The position numbers were made by a program, and so were the translations under genes. A stretch of DNA of 30,361 bases. Source: an uncultured Prevotellaceae bacterium. GTDB lineage: Bacteria; Bacteroidota; Bacteroidia; Bacteroidales; Muribaculaceae. A model generated the notes under the pieces. It saw only the letters and a program-made list of their open reading frames with translations. It was not told the DNA's origin and ran no database searches. Shown in pieces: positions 22,990 through 30,361 of the stretch. Positions within the stretch are counted from its first letter, which is position 1; the number at the start of each line of letters is the position of its first letter. The DNA is taken from positions 1 to 30,361 of the forward strand of contig CALAVD010000302.1 of the NCBI GenBank assembly GCA_937892085.1, in the 5' to 3' direction.

Positions 22990-23021
22990 CAAAATTACCA
23001 GTTGGCAACAACCATGAGCAA
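22990..23021 (-). promoter_or_regulatory. Promoter of the 186-residue hypothetical gene
   Basis: TTG (minus strand, 23019-23021) and TAATTTTG (22990-22997) are 21 nt apart, matching -33 and -7. The leader to the ATG is about 20 nt. Confidence 0.55.
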
Positions 23022-23177
23022 CATTAATAAATCACGATAACGTGCCATGTCGAGAATTATTCTCTCACTGGTTAAAGACGTTATAATTTAACGTAATTCT
23101 TTCGTGCAACGACCTCATGACCATAAAGAATGGGAATTCTCGTTTTATCTATAAAAAGTGTGTGATTGTATATTATT

Positions 23178-23209
23178 TTTGGTGACTACTTATTATTAAT
23201 ATATCTTTG
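23178..23209 (+). promoter_or_regulatory. Promoter of the outer-membrane beta-barrel gene
   Basis: TTTG (23178-23181, followed by G) and TATCTTTG (23202-23209) are 20 nt apart and match both Bacteroidetes elements well. The start would be near 23216, giving a leader of about 45 nt before ATG 23263. Confidence 0.7.
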
Positions 23210-23262
23210 CAGCGTGAGTTTTATGAAATGTTGAATTTGAACCAAACTAAATCATTATTATA

Positions 23263-26247
23263 ATGGCGAATTTTTCAAAAATACTATTTCTTGCAACAGC
23301 GTTGATAGCATTGTTTACTGGCAACGCCAGTGGCACGGTAATCAACGGCATCCTGGTGGACGCTAAAGACACCACCGAGCTGATGCAGGCCAATGTGGCG
23401 CTGCTTAAAATCGACAAGGACAGCACCTACGTCACCAGCACCGTCACCGACTTTAACGGAGTGTTCAATCTCGAAAACGTGGAACCGGGTCACTACTACC
23501 TCAAGTGCAGCTACATAGGCTATGACAACACCGTCAAGCGCGTGAACATTGGAGACGACGGGCGCGACGTGAACATGGGCATGATAGCCCTCTCACAGAA
23601 CACCGTGGTGCTTAAGGAGACCGTGGTGATGGGCGTCAAGACACCTATCACCGTCAAGGAGGACACCATAGAATATAACGCCGACACCTACAAGACGCAG
23701 GCCAACGCCGTGGTCGAAGACCTCTTGAAGCGTATGCCGGGCGTGGAGGTGAGCAGCGACGGCAAAATCACTGCCAACGGCAAGGAGGTGAAGAAAATCC
23801 TCGTCGATGGTAAGGAGTTCTTCAGCGACGACCCCACCATGGCATCGAAGAACATCCCCGCCGACATAATCAACAAGCTGCAGGTTATCGACCGCAAGAG
23901 CGACCTGGCGCGACTCACAGGCGTGGATGACGGCGAGGACGAGACGGTAATCAACCTCACCGTGAAGAAAGGCATGAACAACGGCTGGTTTGGAACCGTC
24001 ACCGCCGGCTATGGCACCGACAAGCGATATGTGGGCAACGTCATTGCCAACTATTTCAACAACGGCAACCAGTTCACCTTTACCGGCAACGCCAACAACA
24101 CCAACAACGTGGGCTTCACCGACGGTGGCGCATCACGATTCCGACGCTTCGGTGGCGACCGAGGCATCACCACCTCGCAGATGCTTGGAGTGAACTTCAA
24201 CGTGGGCTCGAAAGAAGACGAGCACCTGCGCATTGGCGGCGACGTGACCTACTCTCACACCAGCCGCGACACCCGCACCGGCACCAGCCGCCAGAACATC
24301 TTCAACGACTCCACCAGCTACCGCGACGCCTTCTCGATGGCCCTCGACAAGACTCACAACATCCGCGGCAACTTCCGCCTCAAGTGGGAGGTGGACTCGT
24401 GCAACACCATCGACTTCAGGCCAAACTTCTCGTTCAACTTCTCGCACAGCGAGAGTAGCGACACCTCCATGACGCGCGCCGGCGACGCCATGCGCACCCC
24501 AGTGAACCGCAGCCTCAGCTACTACGACAACCACGGCAAGAGCTATGAATTTGGAGGACGTTTCATCTACAATCACAAGTTCAAGTATCACCCGGGACGC
24601 AGCTACAGCCTCTTCGTCAATTATAACTACAGCAACATCGACGAGGACGGCAACACCTACACCCTCAACAACTACTACCTCAAGAATGAGGAAGAAACTA
24701 TCGACCAAGTGTATGACAACCTGCGCAAGACCAACCGCGTGAACGGACGACTGAGCTGGACCGAACCGCTCGGCGACGTGAAAAAAGCGCAGTTCCTCAC
24801 ATTATCTTACAGCGCCAACTACAGTGTGGCAAAGGCCAACAAGAGCGTGTATGACATCACACGCTATGGCAACGAGGTGCTGCCAGTGCCACAAGTCACC
24901 CAAAACGACGTGATGATGGGCATTGTGCTCAACCCCACCATGCGAGAGATGATAACCGACACCTACGGTGCCTACGCTCTGCAAGACGCTACTCTGCTGA
25001 GCGAGATTATCGACGTGGAGCTGGGCGATGAGCTCGACCGCACCTTCAACGAGAACCTGAGCAACAACTTCCGCAACAAGTTCTTCAACCAAGAGTTCCA
25101 GATTGGCTACCAAAAAGTTACCAAGGCGATGAACCTCAACGTGGGGTTCTCGGTAAACTCCGCCATGTCGAAGAGCACCGACCTCATCAACAGCGCACGC
25201 AACATCCCCGCTCGATGGGCATGGAGCTTCGCTCCCTTCGCACGCATTCGCTACAAGTTCACCAAGACACGCAACTTAGCGTTTGACTACCGCCTGCGCA
25301 GCAGCCAGCCGAGCATCGCGCAGTTGCAGCCCGTTGCCGACGAGAGCAACCCGCTGAACATCGTCATTGGTAACCCTGACCTGAAGCCCACTTTCGACCA
25401 TCGCATCAACCTGCGCTTCAGCGATTTCAACCAAGACAACCAGCGCAGCATCATGGCTATGATGAACGTGAACGTGGCACAAAACAGCATCATCTCCACC
25501 ATCACCAACGACCCCACCACCGGTGGACAGACCACCACCTACACCAACATCAACGGCGTGTGGGACGCAATGGCGATGAACATGGTGAGCTTCCCCTTCA
25601 GCGCAAGCAAGGCATGGTTCTTCACCAGCAACATCTTCGCGCGACTCTCGCACGACAAGGGCTACACCGACAATCAGCTCAACGCCAGCACCGGGCTGAA
25701 CCTGAACATCGCTCCAGGACTCGCCTACCGCACGGCACTCTTCGACCTGGAGCTGAGACCACGCTACGGCTACCAGCTCACACACAACTCCATGCAGACC
25801 AGCCGCGACCGCAACGTGCACACATGGGGAGCCATGTTCAACGGAACCTACTCGGCACCCTTCGGACTGGTAATCAGCACCGACCTCAACTTCAGCACAT
25901 CGTCGGGTTACAGCACAGGCTACAACACCAGCCAGTGGATTTGGAACGGCTCGGTAGCCTACCAGTTCCTGCGCAACAAGGAGGCATCGGTGCAGATTTC
26001 GGTGTACGACATCCTGGGACAGCAGAAGAACATCAACCGCACACAGACGGCAAGCTATATCCAAGATGCCATCTACAACTCGCTCGGGCGATATGGAATG
26101 CTCACTTTCACCTACCGCTTCTCTACATTCGCCAAGGGTCAAGAACCTGAGAACAAGAACGAGTTCCGCGGACCTGGTGAATCCCGCGGACCTGGTGGAC
26201 CACCTCCCGGCGGCGGTCGTCCTGGCGGCGGCAGACCACCATTCTAA
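23263..26247 (+). CDS. TonB-dependent-receptor-like outer-membrane beta-barrel protein (OMP_b-brl_3 type)
   Basis: The 994-residue protein has a signal peptide (about 1-23) and a carboxypeptidase-regulatory-like domain (about 25-110). The plug region carries the motifs VVEDLLKRMPGVEV, NGKEVKKILVDGKEFF and KLQVIDRKSDLARLTGVDD. The rest is a large barrel with alternating aromatic strands, ending in LTFTYRFS and a low-complexity tail of about 35 residues (GPGGPPPGGG, GGGRPPF). This is the OMP_b-brl_3 receptor family, separate from SusC. The ligand is unknown and there is no SusD partner. It has its own promoter and terminator, so it stands alone. The Gly/Pro tail follows the last barrel strand and probably extends out of the barrel. 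Similar tails occur in this family. Confidence 0.9.
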   Translation: MANFSKILFLATALIALFTGNASGTVINGILVDAKDTTELMQANVALLKIDKDSTYVTSTVTDFNGVFNLENVEPGHYYLKCSYIGYDNTVKRVNIGDDGRDVNMGMIALSQNTVVLKETVVMGVKTPITVKEDTIEYNADTYKTQANAVVEDLLKRMPGVEVSSDGKITANGKEVKKILVDGKEFFSDDPTMASKNIPADIINKLQVIDRKSDLARLTGVDDGEDETVINLTVKKGMNNGWFGTVTAGYGTDKRYVGNVIANYFNNGNQFTFTGNANNTNNVGFTDGGASRFRRFGGDRGITTSQMLGVNFNVGSKEDEHLRIGGDVTYSHTSRDTRTGTSRQNIFNDSTSYRDAFSMALDKTHNIRGNFRLKWEVDSCNTIDFRPNFSFNFSHSESSDTSMTRAGDAMRTPVNRSLSYYDNHGKSYEFGGRFIYNHKFKYHPGRSYSLFVNYNYSNIDEDGNTYTLNNYYLKNEEETIDQVYDNLRKTNRVNGRLSWTEPLGDVKKAQFLTLSYSANYSVAKANKSVYDITRYGNEVLPVPQVTQNDVMMGIVLNPTMREMITDTYGAYALQDATLLSEIIDVELGDELDRTFNENLSNNFRNKFFNQEFQIGYQKVTKAMNLNVGFSVNSAMSKSTDLINSARNIPARWAWSFAPFARIRYKFTKTRNLAFDYRLRSSQPSIAQLQPVADESNPLNIVIGNPDLKPTFDHRINLRFSDFNQDNQRSIMAMMNVNVAQNSIISTITNDPTTGGQTTTYTNINGVWDAMAMNMVSFPFSASKAWFFTSNIFARLSHDKGYTDNQLNASTGLNLNIAPGLAYRTALFDLELRPRYGYQLTHNSMQTSRDRNVHTWGAMFNGTYSAPFGLVISTDLNFSTSSGYSTGYNTSQWIWNGSVAYQFLRNKEASVQISVYDILGQQKNINRTQTASYIQDAIYNSLGRYGMLTFTYRFSTFAKGQEPENKNEFRGPGESRGPGGPPPGGGRPGGGRPPF

Positions 26248-26263
26248 AAAAATCAAAAAAAGA

Positions 26264-26321
26264 GAAGAAAGCCCTATGTTTGCATCCCAAAAGCAAAACA
26301 TGGGGATTTCTTCATTTTTTT
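26264..26321 (+). terminator. Rho-independent terminator of the beta-barrel gene
   Basis: The arm at 26264-26283 pairs with 26293-26313 over about 19 positions with one mismatch and one bulged A, loop of 9 bases. Seven T follow (26315-26321). It lies 17 bases after the stop codon and separates this gene from the secreted-protein genes downstream. Confidence 0.85.
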
Positions 26322-26432
26322 GACACTTTTGAAGAAAAGGGGACGGTTCTTTTTTCTTCACTTTTATCTTCAAATTTCGGGATTTATAATATTCTTGTGG
26401 GTTTTTTCGTTTTTATGATAAAATTATATGCT

Positions 26433-28745
26433 ATGACTAAGAGATTTCAACTGATATTGCTGGCGGTTGCTATGTGTGTGCTGCCAGCCGTTGCAGGTGG
26501 CAACGACGACATCAAGCTGTGGAGCGAAGGACCGCTCGCGTGGAGCGACTTCCACCAACTGCTGCCACCCACTTCGAGCGAGGCATCACGGCTGGAGGTG
26601 GAGCTTAGCGCCACGCCGATGGAAAATGGCGGGAATGCCACTTCGAGCGTGCGCCTCGAGGCTCGCGCCATCATGCACCGCAACGCCTCGGCAACGAGCA
26701 CTGCGCAAAGCACCCCTGAGCGACTGCGCTACCACCAGTTGCAGTTCGACCTGCTCGAACTCATGCGCCGCAACCTTCAGGAAGAAATCAACACCGGCAT
26801 CGACGGTGCCACCGTTGAGCGACGCCTGAAGCACTACCAAGACCTGTACTATCAGCGTGCAAGGCAGATAGCCCAGGAGACCAAGAACGGCACCCTTGAG
26901 GCTGCTGTGGCAAGCTGGGAAGACAACATCGAGAAGCAGCTGCTCGACGTGGGCACGCCACAGGTGCCACACGTCACTGCCATGCAGGGCTGCTATGGCG
27001 TGTATGCAGGCGTCGGCTACGACTCCCCCACTGGCTCGCTGCGCGACAACTTCGGCGGCAGCTTCATGTTTCATGTGGGTCTCACTGGCGGCTTTAAGCG
27101 ACTGAGATTCAAGACCGATGTGGCGTTTGGGCAACCCTCCTACCGCAACGACAATATCTTCAACGTCGCACCCGATGCCGAGGGACGTCCGCTGCAAGGC
27201 AACAGCTCAAGCAATGCCACACACATCATGGCGAGCGTGCAACTCGGCTACACCATCGTCAACCACAATCGACTGAGCATCACACCTAATGTTGGTGGTT
27301 TTTACAACCGCTACAACTGGGAAGTCGCTAACTACAGTTGGGACAAGGACGACGACGGCAACGACGTGGAGGCTGCCAACTTCTATATGGTCTACAACAA
27401 CCCGGGCATGGGCATCTCCGGCTCCGGCCCCCACTACAACTTCAACTACAGCTCGAACATCACTGGCCAGGTGGCCAATGCCGACGTCACGGGTGTCATC
27501 CTCGCCGGCAGCACCGACGATTCGCTGCTGACCCTCCACCCCGGCTGCTGCATACTGCGCTTCCCGGCAGATGAGACTATGGATTACGTCTATGTAGGCT
27601 TCACGGCCAACACCATTCCCAAGTCTGGCGATATAGCTATTGGCGACGACGGCGCTGTCACCATCACAGGCAGCAACTACCTTGCCGGTGTCAGTAGCGA
27701 GAACGCCGGTGAGTACCTGCAGATGCACACCGATGGCGGCGTGGATGCCTACTATGTGGCCGTGCCTATCAAAGGCTCCGGCGTGAGCACACAGCTCTTC
27801 TTCAAGTGGAAATACAGTGCCAGCAGCGACATCTACAAGTTCAAGACATCCGGCCGCGTCACCCTCCAAAAGGGCTATGTCTACACCGTCGGCAAGACCC
27901 GCGTCTCGCCGTTCGACGTGGATGGTGCTAGTAATTCCCTGTTTATGGTTAGTTCGTCTTCTGTTGTAAGATTTTCTTCTGGTAATTTGCAAGCAAAAAA
28001 ACCGCTAGCGTGGCGTTTTGCACCTAATCAATACGATGCTGTTGGATATAATAATGGAACAATATTTGACCAATTGTTGAATTCTAATTACTTTGATCTT
28101 TTTGGTTGGGCAACAAGTGGATATAATAATGGGCAAACTGCATATGACCCGAAATCTAAGAGTACTACTAATTCAGATTATTTAGAAGCAACTACTATAG
28201 CTGGTACAAATTCTGACTGGGGAAGATATGCAGCATCAAGCGGCTATCCTATATATTATAACGGAACAGTATCATCTGCATCTTGGCGCGTTCTAACAGG
28301 TGCTGAATGGAAATATTTGATTGATAATGGCACATGGGGTTTGGCTACAATTAATGGAATGTATAAAGGTATGGTTATCTTGCCAGATGCTATTTTGATA
28401 AATAATGGTACTGATTATGCATATTGGACGACTCCCGACGGATGTAGTTTTACGTCAGGTAAGGCTTTGGGCTATAATACAAATACTTACACACTCGAAC
28501 AGTGGGCCCAGATGGAGAGTGCTGGAGCAATTTTCCTCCCTGTCACAGGATATCGCAATGGTATAGACGTTAATGATTATAATGCTGTTGGTTATTATTG
28601 GGCTTCAGATGGCTCCTTAACAAGTAAAGCATACAATCTTTACTTTGGATATGACGAGGATGATGAAGCGTGGTATGTTACCCGTAATCAAACACTGCAC
28701 CAAATTGGATATGCAGTGCGTCTTGTATCTGATTACAGCTTATAA
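26433..28745 (+). CDS. Chimeric secreted protein: inactive DUF922-like, barrel-like, fimbrillin-like and FISUMP-like domains
   Basis: The start at ATG 26433 (MTKRFQLILL) gives a proper signal peptide cleaved near VAG (residue 22), for 770 residues. Residues 29-130 resemble DUF922 (WSEGPLAWSDFHQLLPP, then RLRYHQLQFDLLELMRR), but the HExxH zinc motif is replaced by YHQLQ, so no metallopeptidase activity is expected. Residues 185-330 look like beta-barrel strands. Residues 345-495 resemble a fimbrillin/Mfa-like domain ending in KGYVYTVGKTRV. Residues 500-770 read as a FISUMP-type domain (VRFSSGNLQ, FDLFGWATSGYNNGQ, WRVLTGAEWKYLI, GYYWAS, YAVRLVSDYSL). The base composition drops sharply at residue 499-500, at the start of the last domain. 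The next gene starts 13 nt later. A surface-display role is likely. The domain names are from recognition and should be tested. Confidence 0.75.
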   Translation: MTKRFQLILLAVAMCVLPAVAGGNDDIKLWSEGPLAWSDFHQLLPPTSSEASRLEVELSATPMENGGNATSSVRLEARAIMHRNASATSTAQSTPERLRYHQLQFDLLELMRRNLQEEINTGIDGATVERRLKHYQDLYYQRARQIAQETKNGTLEAAVASWEDNIEKQLLDVGTPQVPHVTAMQGCYGVYAGVGYDSPTGSLRDNFGGSFMFHVGLTGGFKRLRFKTDVAFGQPSYRNDNIFNVAPDAEGRPLQGNSSSNATHIMASVQLGYTIVNHNRLSITPNVGGFYNRYNWEVANYSWDKDDDGNDVEAANFYMVYNNPGMGISGSGPHYNFNYSSNITGQVANADVTGVILAGSTDDSLLTLHPGCCILRFPADETMDYVYVGFTANTIPKSGDIAIGDDGAVTITGSNYLAGVSSENAGEYLQMHTDGGVDAYYVAVPIKGSGVSTQLFFKWKYSASSDIYKFKTSGRVTLQKGYVYTVGKTRVSPFDVDGASNSLFMVSSSSVVRFSSGNLQAKKPLAWRFAPNQYDAVGYNNGTIFDQLLNSNYFDLFGWATSGYNNGQTAYDPKSKSTTNSDYLEATTIAGTNSDWGRYAASSGYPIYYNGTVSSASWRVLTGAEWKYLIDNGTWGLATINGMYKGMVILPDAILINNGTDYAYWTTPDGCSFTSGKALGYNTNTYTLEQWAQMESAGAIFLPVTGYRNGIDVNDYNAVGYYWASDGSLTSKAYNLYFGYDEDDEAWYVTRNQTLHQIGYAVRLVSDYSL

Positions 28746-28758
28746 TAATTTATAAATT

Positions 28759-30361
28759 ATGGAAAAGAAATTATTTGGTTTAGAAATGCATAAAGCAATA
28801 GGCATAGCCTTCTTTGTTTTGTTAATGCTCCCATTTACAGCAATGGGACAAACGCTACATCTAACTACAGATATAAATAATGATTCGTATGGATATGCAA
28901 CAGGTGATGGGGATTATTCGTATAATCAGAGCGTGACAGTAAGGGCTACGGCGTATTCTGGATACGAGTTTAGGTATTGGAAAGTAGATGGTTCAATTGA
29001 GTCATATGATGCTGAATACACTTTCAATATTACGGAAGATGTAACAATAAAAGCATTCTTCCGTGTTGCTGAAACGATGTATACTGTATCAACAGAGTCT
29101 ATACCGGTAGATGCAGGTGCTTTTACGGGTGATTTTGGTACACGTCCGGCAGGTTTTGCCACAGTCACCGCCACAGCCAACTCCGGCTATGAGTTCTCCT
29201 CATGGGTCGACTACGATGGCATCACCGTTCTGGGGGTGGAGCCCAGCTTCACCATCAACGTGACCTCCGACACTGTGGTGCGTGCACTCTTCACACAGGT
29301 GCTCACGCCGCGTACCATCACAGCCAGCGTCAACGTGGCTGAGTACGGCACCGCCGTCCTGACCAACAATACACGCACTGGCGCCTCCGACTTCAACGAT
29401 GGCGAGAGCGTCACCCTCACAGCTACACCCAACAGCGGCTATACCCTCACCTCCATCACCGACGGTGAGACCGAGGTGTGGTCCGGCAACTCCAGCGACC
29501 CCGTCGACTATGACTTCACCGTCAGCACCGACCACGCCTTCGTGGCCACCTTCGCTGCACCCGTCACCTATACCGTCACCCTCGGCAACGTCCGTCCTAA
29601 CGCCGCCCAGAGCGAGTGCTCCGCCACCGTCAACGGCACAACAGCCGTCACAGTCACCGGCGGCAGCACCGTGACGCTGCATGCCGAACCCGGCACCGGC
29701 ACGTACAACACGTTCCTCGGCTGGGCCACCAATAACTTCGGCGATCCGCTCAGCGACCTCATCGCCCCCGACGCCACCACCGCAGACTATGTCTACACCG
29801 TCACCGACGACATCACCATCTACCCCTGGTTTGGCTCCGGCAACCACAGCGTGGCCGTCACCAACGACGGCCACGGCACCGCCAGCGTCAGCACCACCAG
29901 CGTGACCAACGGCGGCAGCGCCACCTTCACCGCCGAGGCAGCCAGTTGCTACACCTTCAGCGGCTGGTACAACGGCGACGTGCTCGAGAGCACGGACAAC
30001 CCCTACACCAAGACGTCCATCACTGCCAACGTCAGCCTCGAGGCCCGCTTCGCCCAGCTCACCTACGCCATCAGCAGCATAGGCAGCTATGATGGCGGCA
30101 GCGTCACTGCCGACGTGGCTTCGCCTGTGGCCTGCGGCACCGACGTCACCCTCACCGCCACCGCCGCCGACGGCTATACCTTCACCCGCTGGAGCGACGA
30201 CGTCACCACCAACACGCGTACCTTCGCAAGCGTCAGCGCCGACATAGCCGTAACGCCGGTCTTCACCATCAACCAGTACACCGTCACCCTCGCCCAGGCG
30301 GAGGGCGGCACGGCCACCGGCAACGGCGTGGCCGGCCCCGTCGTCGTCAACCACGGCAGCA
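28759..30361 (+). CDS. Secreted protein with divergent InlB B-repeat-like domains (C-terminus off the window)
   Basis: ATG 28759 opens a frame of at least 534 codons that is still open at the window end. A signal peptide (about 1-31, ending near AMGQ) is followed by tandem repeats of about 65-80 residues. Each carries a GYxFxxW-type core (SGYEFRYW, SGYEFSSW, SGYTLTSI, NTFLGWA, CYTFSGWYN, DGYTFTRWSDD) and ends in a VxAxF-type strand, the Bacteroidetes/Listeria InlB B-repeat style. At least six units are seen. The first 120 or so codons are AT-rich and the rest strongly GC-rich (for example 41 of 60 bases in 29581-29640). It is probably co-transcribed with the chimeric gene 13 nt upstream and acts at the surface or in adhesion. 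An anchor or sorting domain would be outside the window. Confidence 0.85.
   Translation, partial: MEKKLFGLEMHKAIGIAFFVLLMLPFTAMGQTLHLTTDINNDSYGYATGDGDYSYNQSVTVRATAYSGYEFRYWKVDGSIESYDAEYTFNITEDVTIKAFFRVAETMYTVSTESIPVDAGAFTGDFGTRPAGFATVTATANSGYEFSSWVDYDGITVLGVEPSFTINVTSDTVVRALFTQVLTPRTITASVNVAEYGTAVLTNNTRTGASDFNDGESVTLTATPNSGYTLTSITDGETEVWSGNSSDPVDYDFTVSTDHAFVATFAAPVTYTVTLGNVRPNAAQSECSATVNGTTAVTVTGGSTVTLHAEPGTGTYNTFLGWATNNFGDPLSDLIAPDATTADYVYTVTDDITIYPWFGSGNHSVAVTNDGHGTASVSTTSVTNGGSATFTAEAASCYTFSGWYNGDVLESTDNPYTKTSITANVSLEARFAQLTYAISSIGSYDGGSVTADVASPVACGTDVTLTATAADGYTFTRWSDDVTTNTRTFASVSADIAVTPVFTINQYTVTLAQAEGGTATGNGVAGPVVVNHGS

Noticed and set aside
25276..26373. 365-codon leftward frame opposite the beta-barrel gene
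   Set aside because: Low-complexity translation overlapping a well-supported receptor gene; it would also run through that gene's terminator.
28500..28745. FISUMP end as a variable region of a diversity-generating retroelement
   Set aside because: The C-terminal pattern and Asn/Tyr codons are reminiscent of such targets, but no reverse transcriptase, template repeat or accessory gene was seen in the window.
29200..30354. 384-codon leftward frame opposite the InlB-repeat gene
   Set aside because: Long only because the DNA is GC-rich and stop-poor. The product is a Gly/Ala/Val low-complexity string, while the plus strand has a signal peptide and repeats.

Overview
The window looks like a gut-type Bacteroidales chromosome, probably a Muribaculaceae- or Bacteroides-like organism. 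The basis is a SusC/SusD pair, a Bacteroidetes outer-membrane beta-barrel receptor, fimbrillin/FISUMP-type and InlB-repeat surface proteins, and repeated promoters of the Bacteroidetes form (-33 TTTG, 19-21 nt, -7 TAnnTTTG) without Shine-Dalgarno sites. No tRNA, rRNA or CRISPR array was seen. All family assignments come from reading the translated sequence, not from searches.

Region 1 (1-10360) is part of a prophage read leftward. It has a large tape-measure protein that runs off the left edge, a lysis/tail-tip cassette (holin, two small proteins with a shared N-terminal module, an Amidase_3 endolysin, a lipobox-plus-C-terminal-TM protein that fits a u-spanin) and a repeat-containing fibre-like protein with its own promoter. 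Two non-coding stretches stand out. One is a block of about 1.8 kb, GC-rich and full of hairpins, between the lysis genes and the tape measure. The other is an intergenic region at 8445-8739 that carries a rightward promoter, three hairpins of one design and a T7 terminator, reading as a small RNA of about 92 nt.

Region 2 (10363-15516) is a mosaic of accessory genes, all leftward: an S41-type peptidase, a YhcG/DUF1016 PDDEXK nuclease with a 28-bp perfect palindrome inside its gene, a pair of overlapping tiny ORFs, an internally deleted transposase relic and a tyrosine recombinase. The recombinase sits beside an AT-rich intergenic segment with several inverted repeats. The far boundary of any integrated element is outside the window.

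Region 3 (15517-20867) is a SusC-SusD operon reading rightward. It is probably controlled by a promoter overlapped by an 11-bp inverted repeat, and ends at a strong bidirectional hairpin terminator shared with the convergent ATPase gene.

Region 4 (20927-22965) holds two leftward genes: an AAA_14/DUF4143 ATPase, with a 17-bp direct repeat over its promoter, and an unrecognised 186-residue protein.

Region 5 (22990-30361) is a rightward cell-surface cluster: a 994-residue outer-membrane beta-barrel receptor with a Gly/Pro tail and a clear terminator, then a chimeric 770-residue secreted protein (inactive DUF922-like domain, barrel-like domain, fimbrillin-like and FISUMP-like domains), then 13 nt later a secreted InlB-repeat protein that runs off the right edge. 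A sharply AT-rich island of about 1.2 kb (27.93-29.13 kb) begins and ends inside these last two genes, suggesting modular exchange of surface domains.
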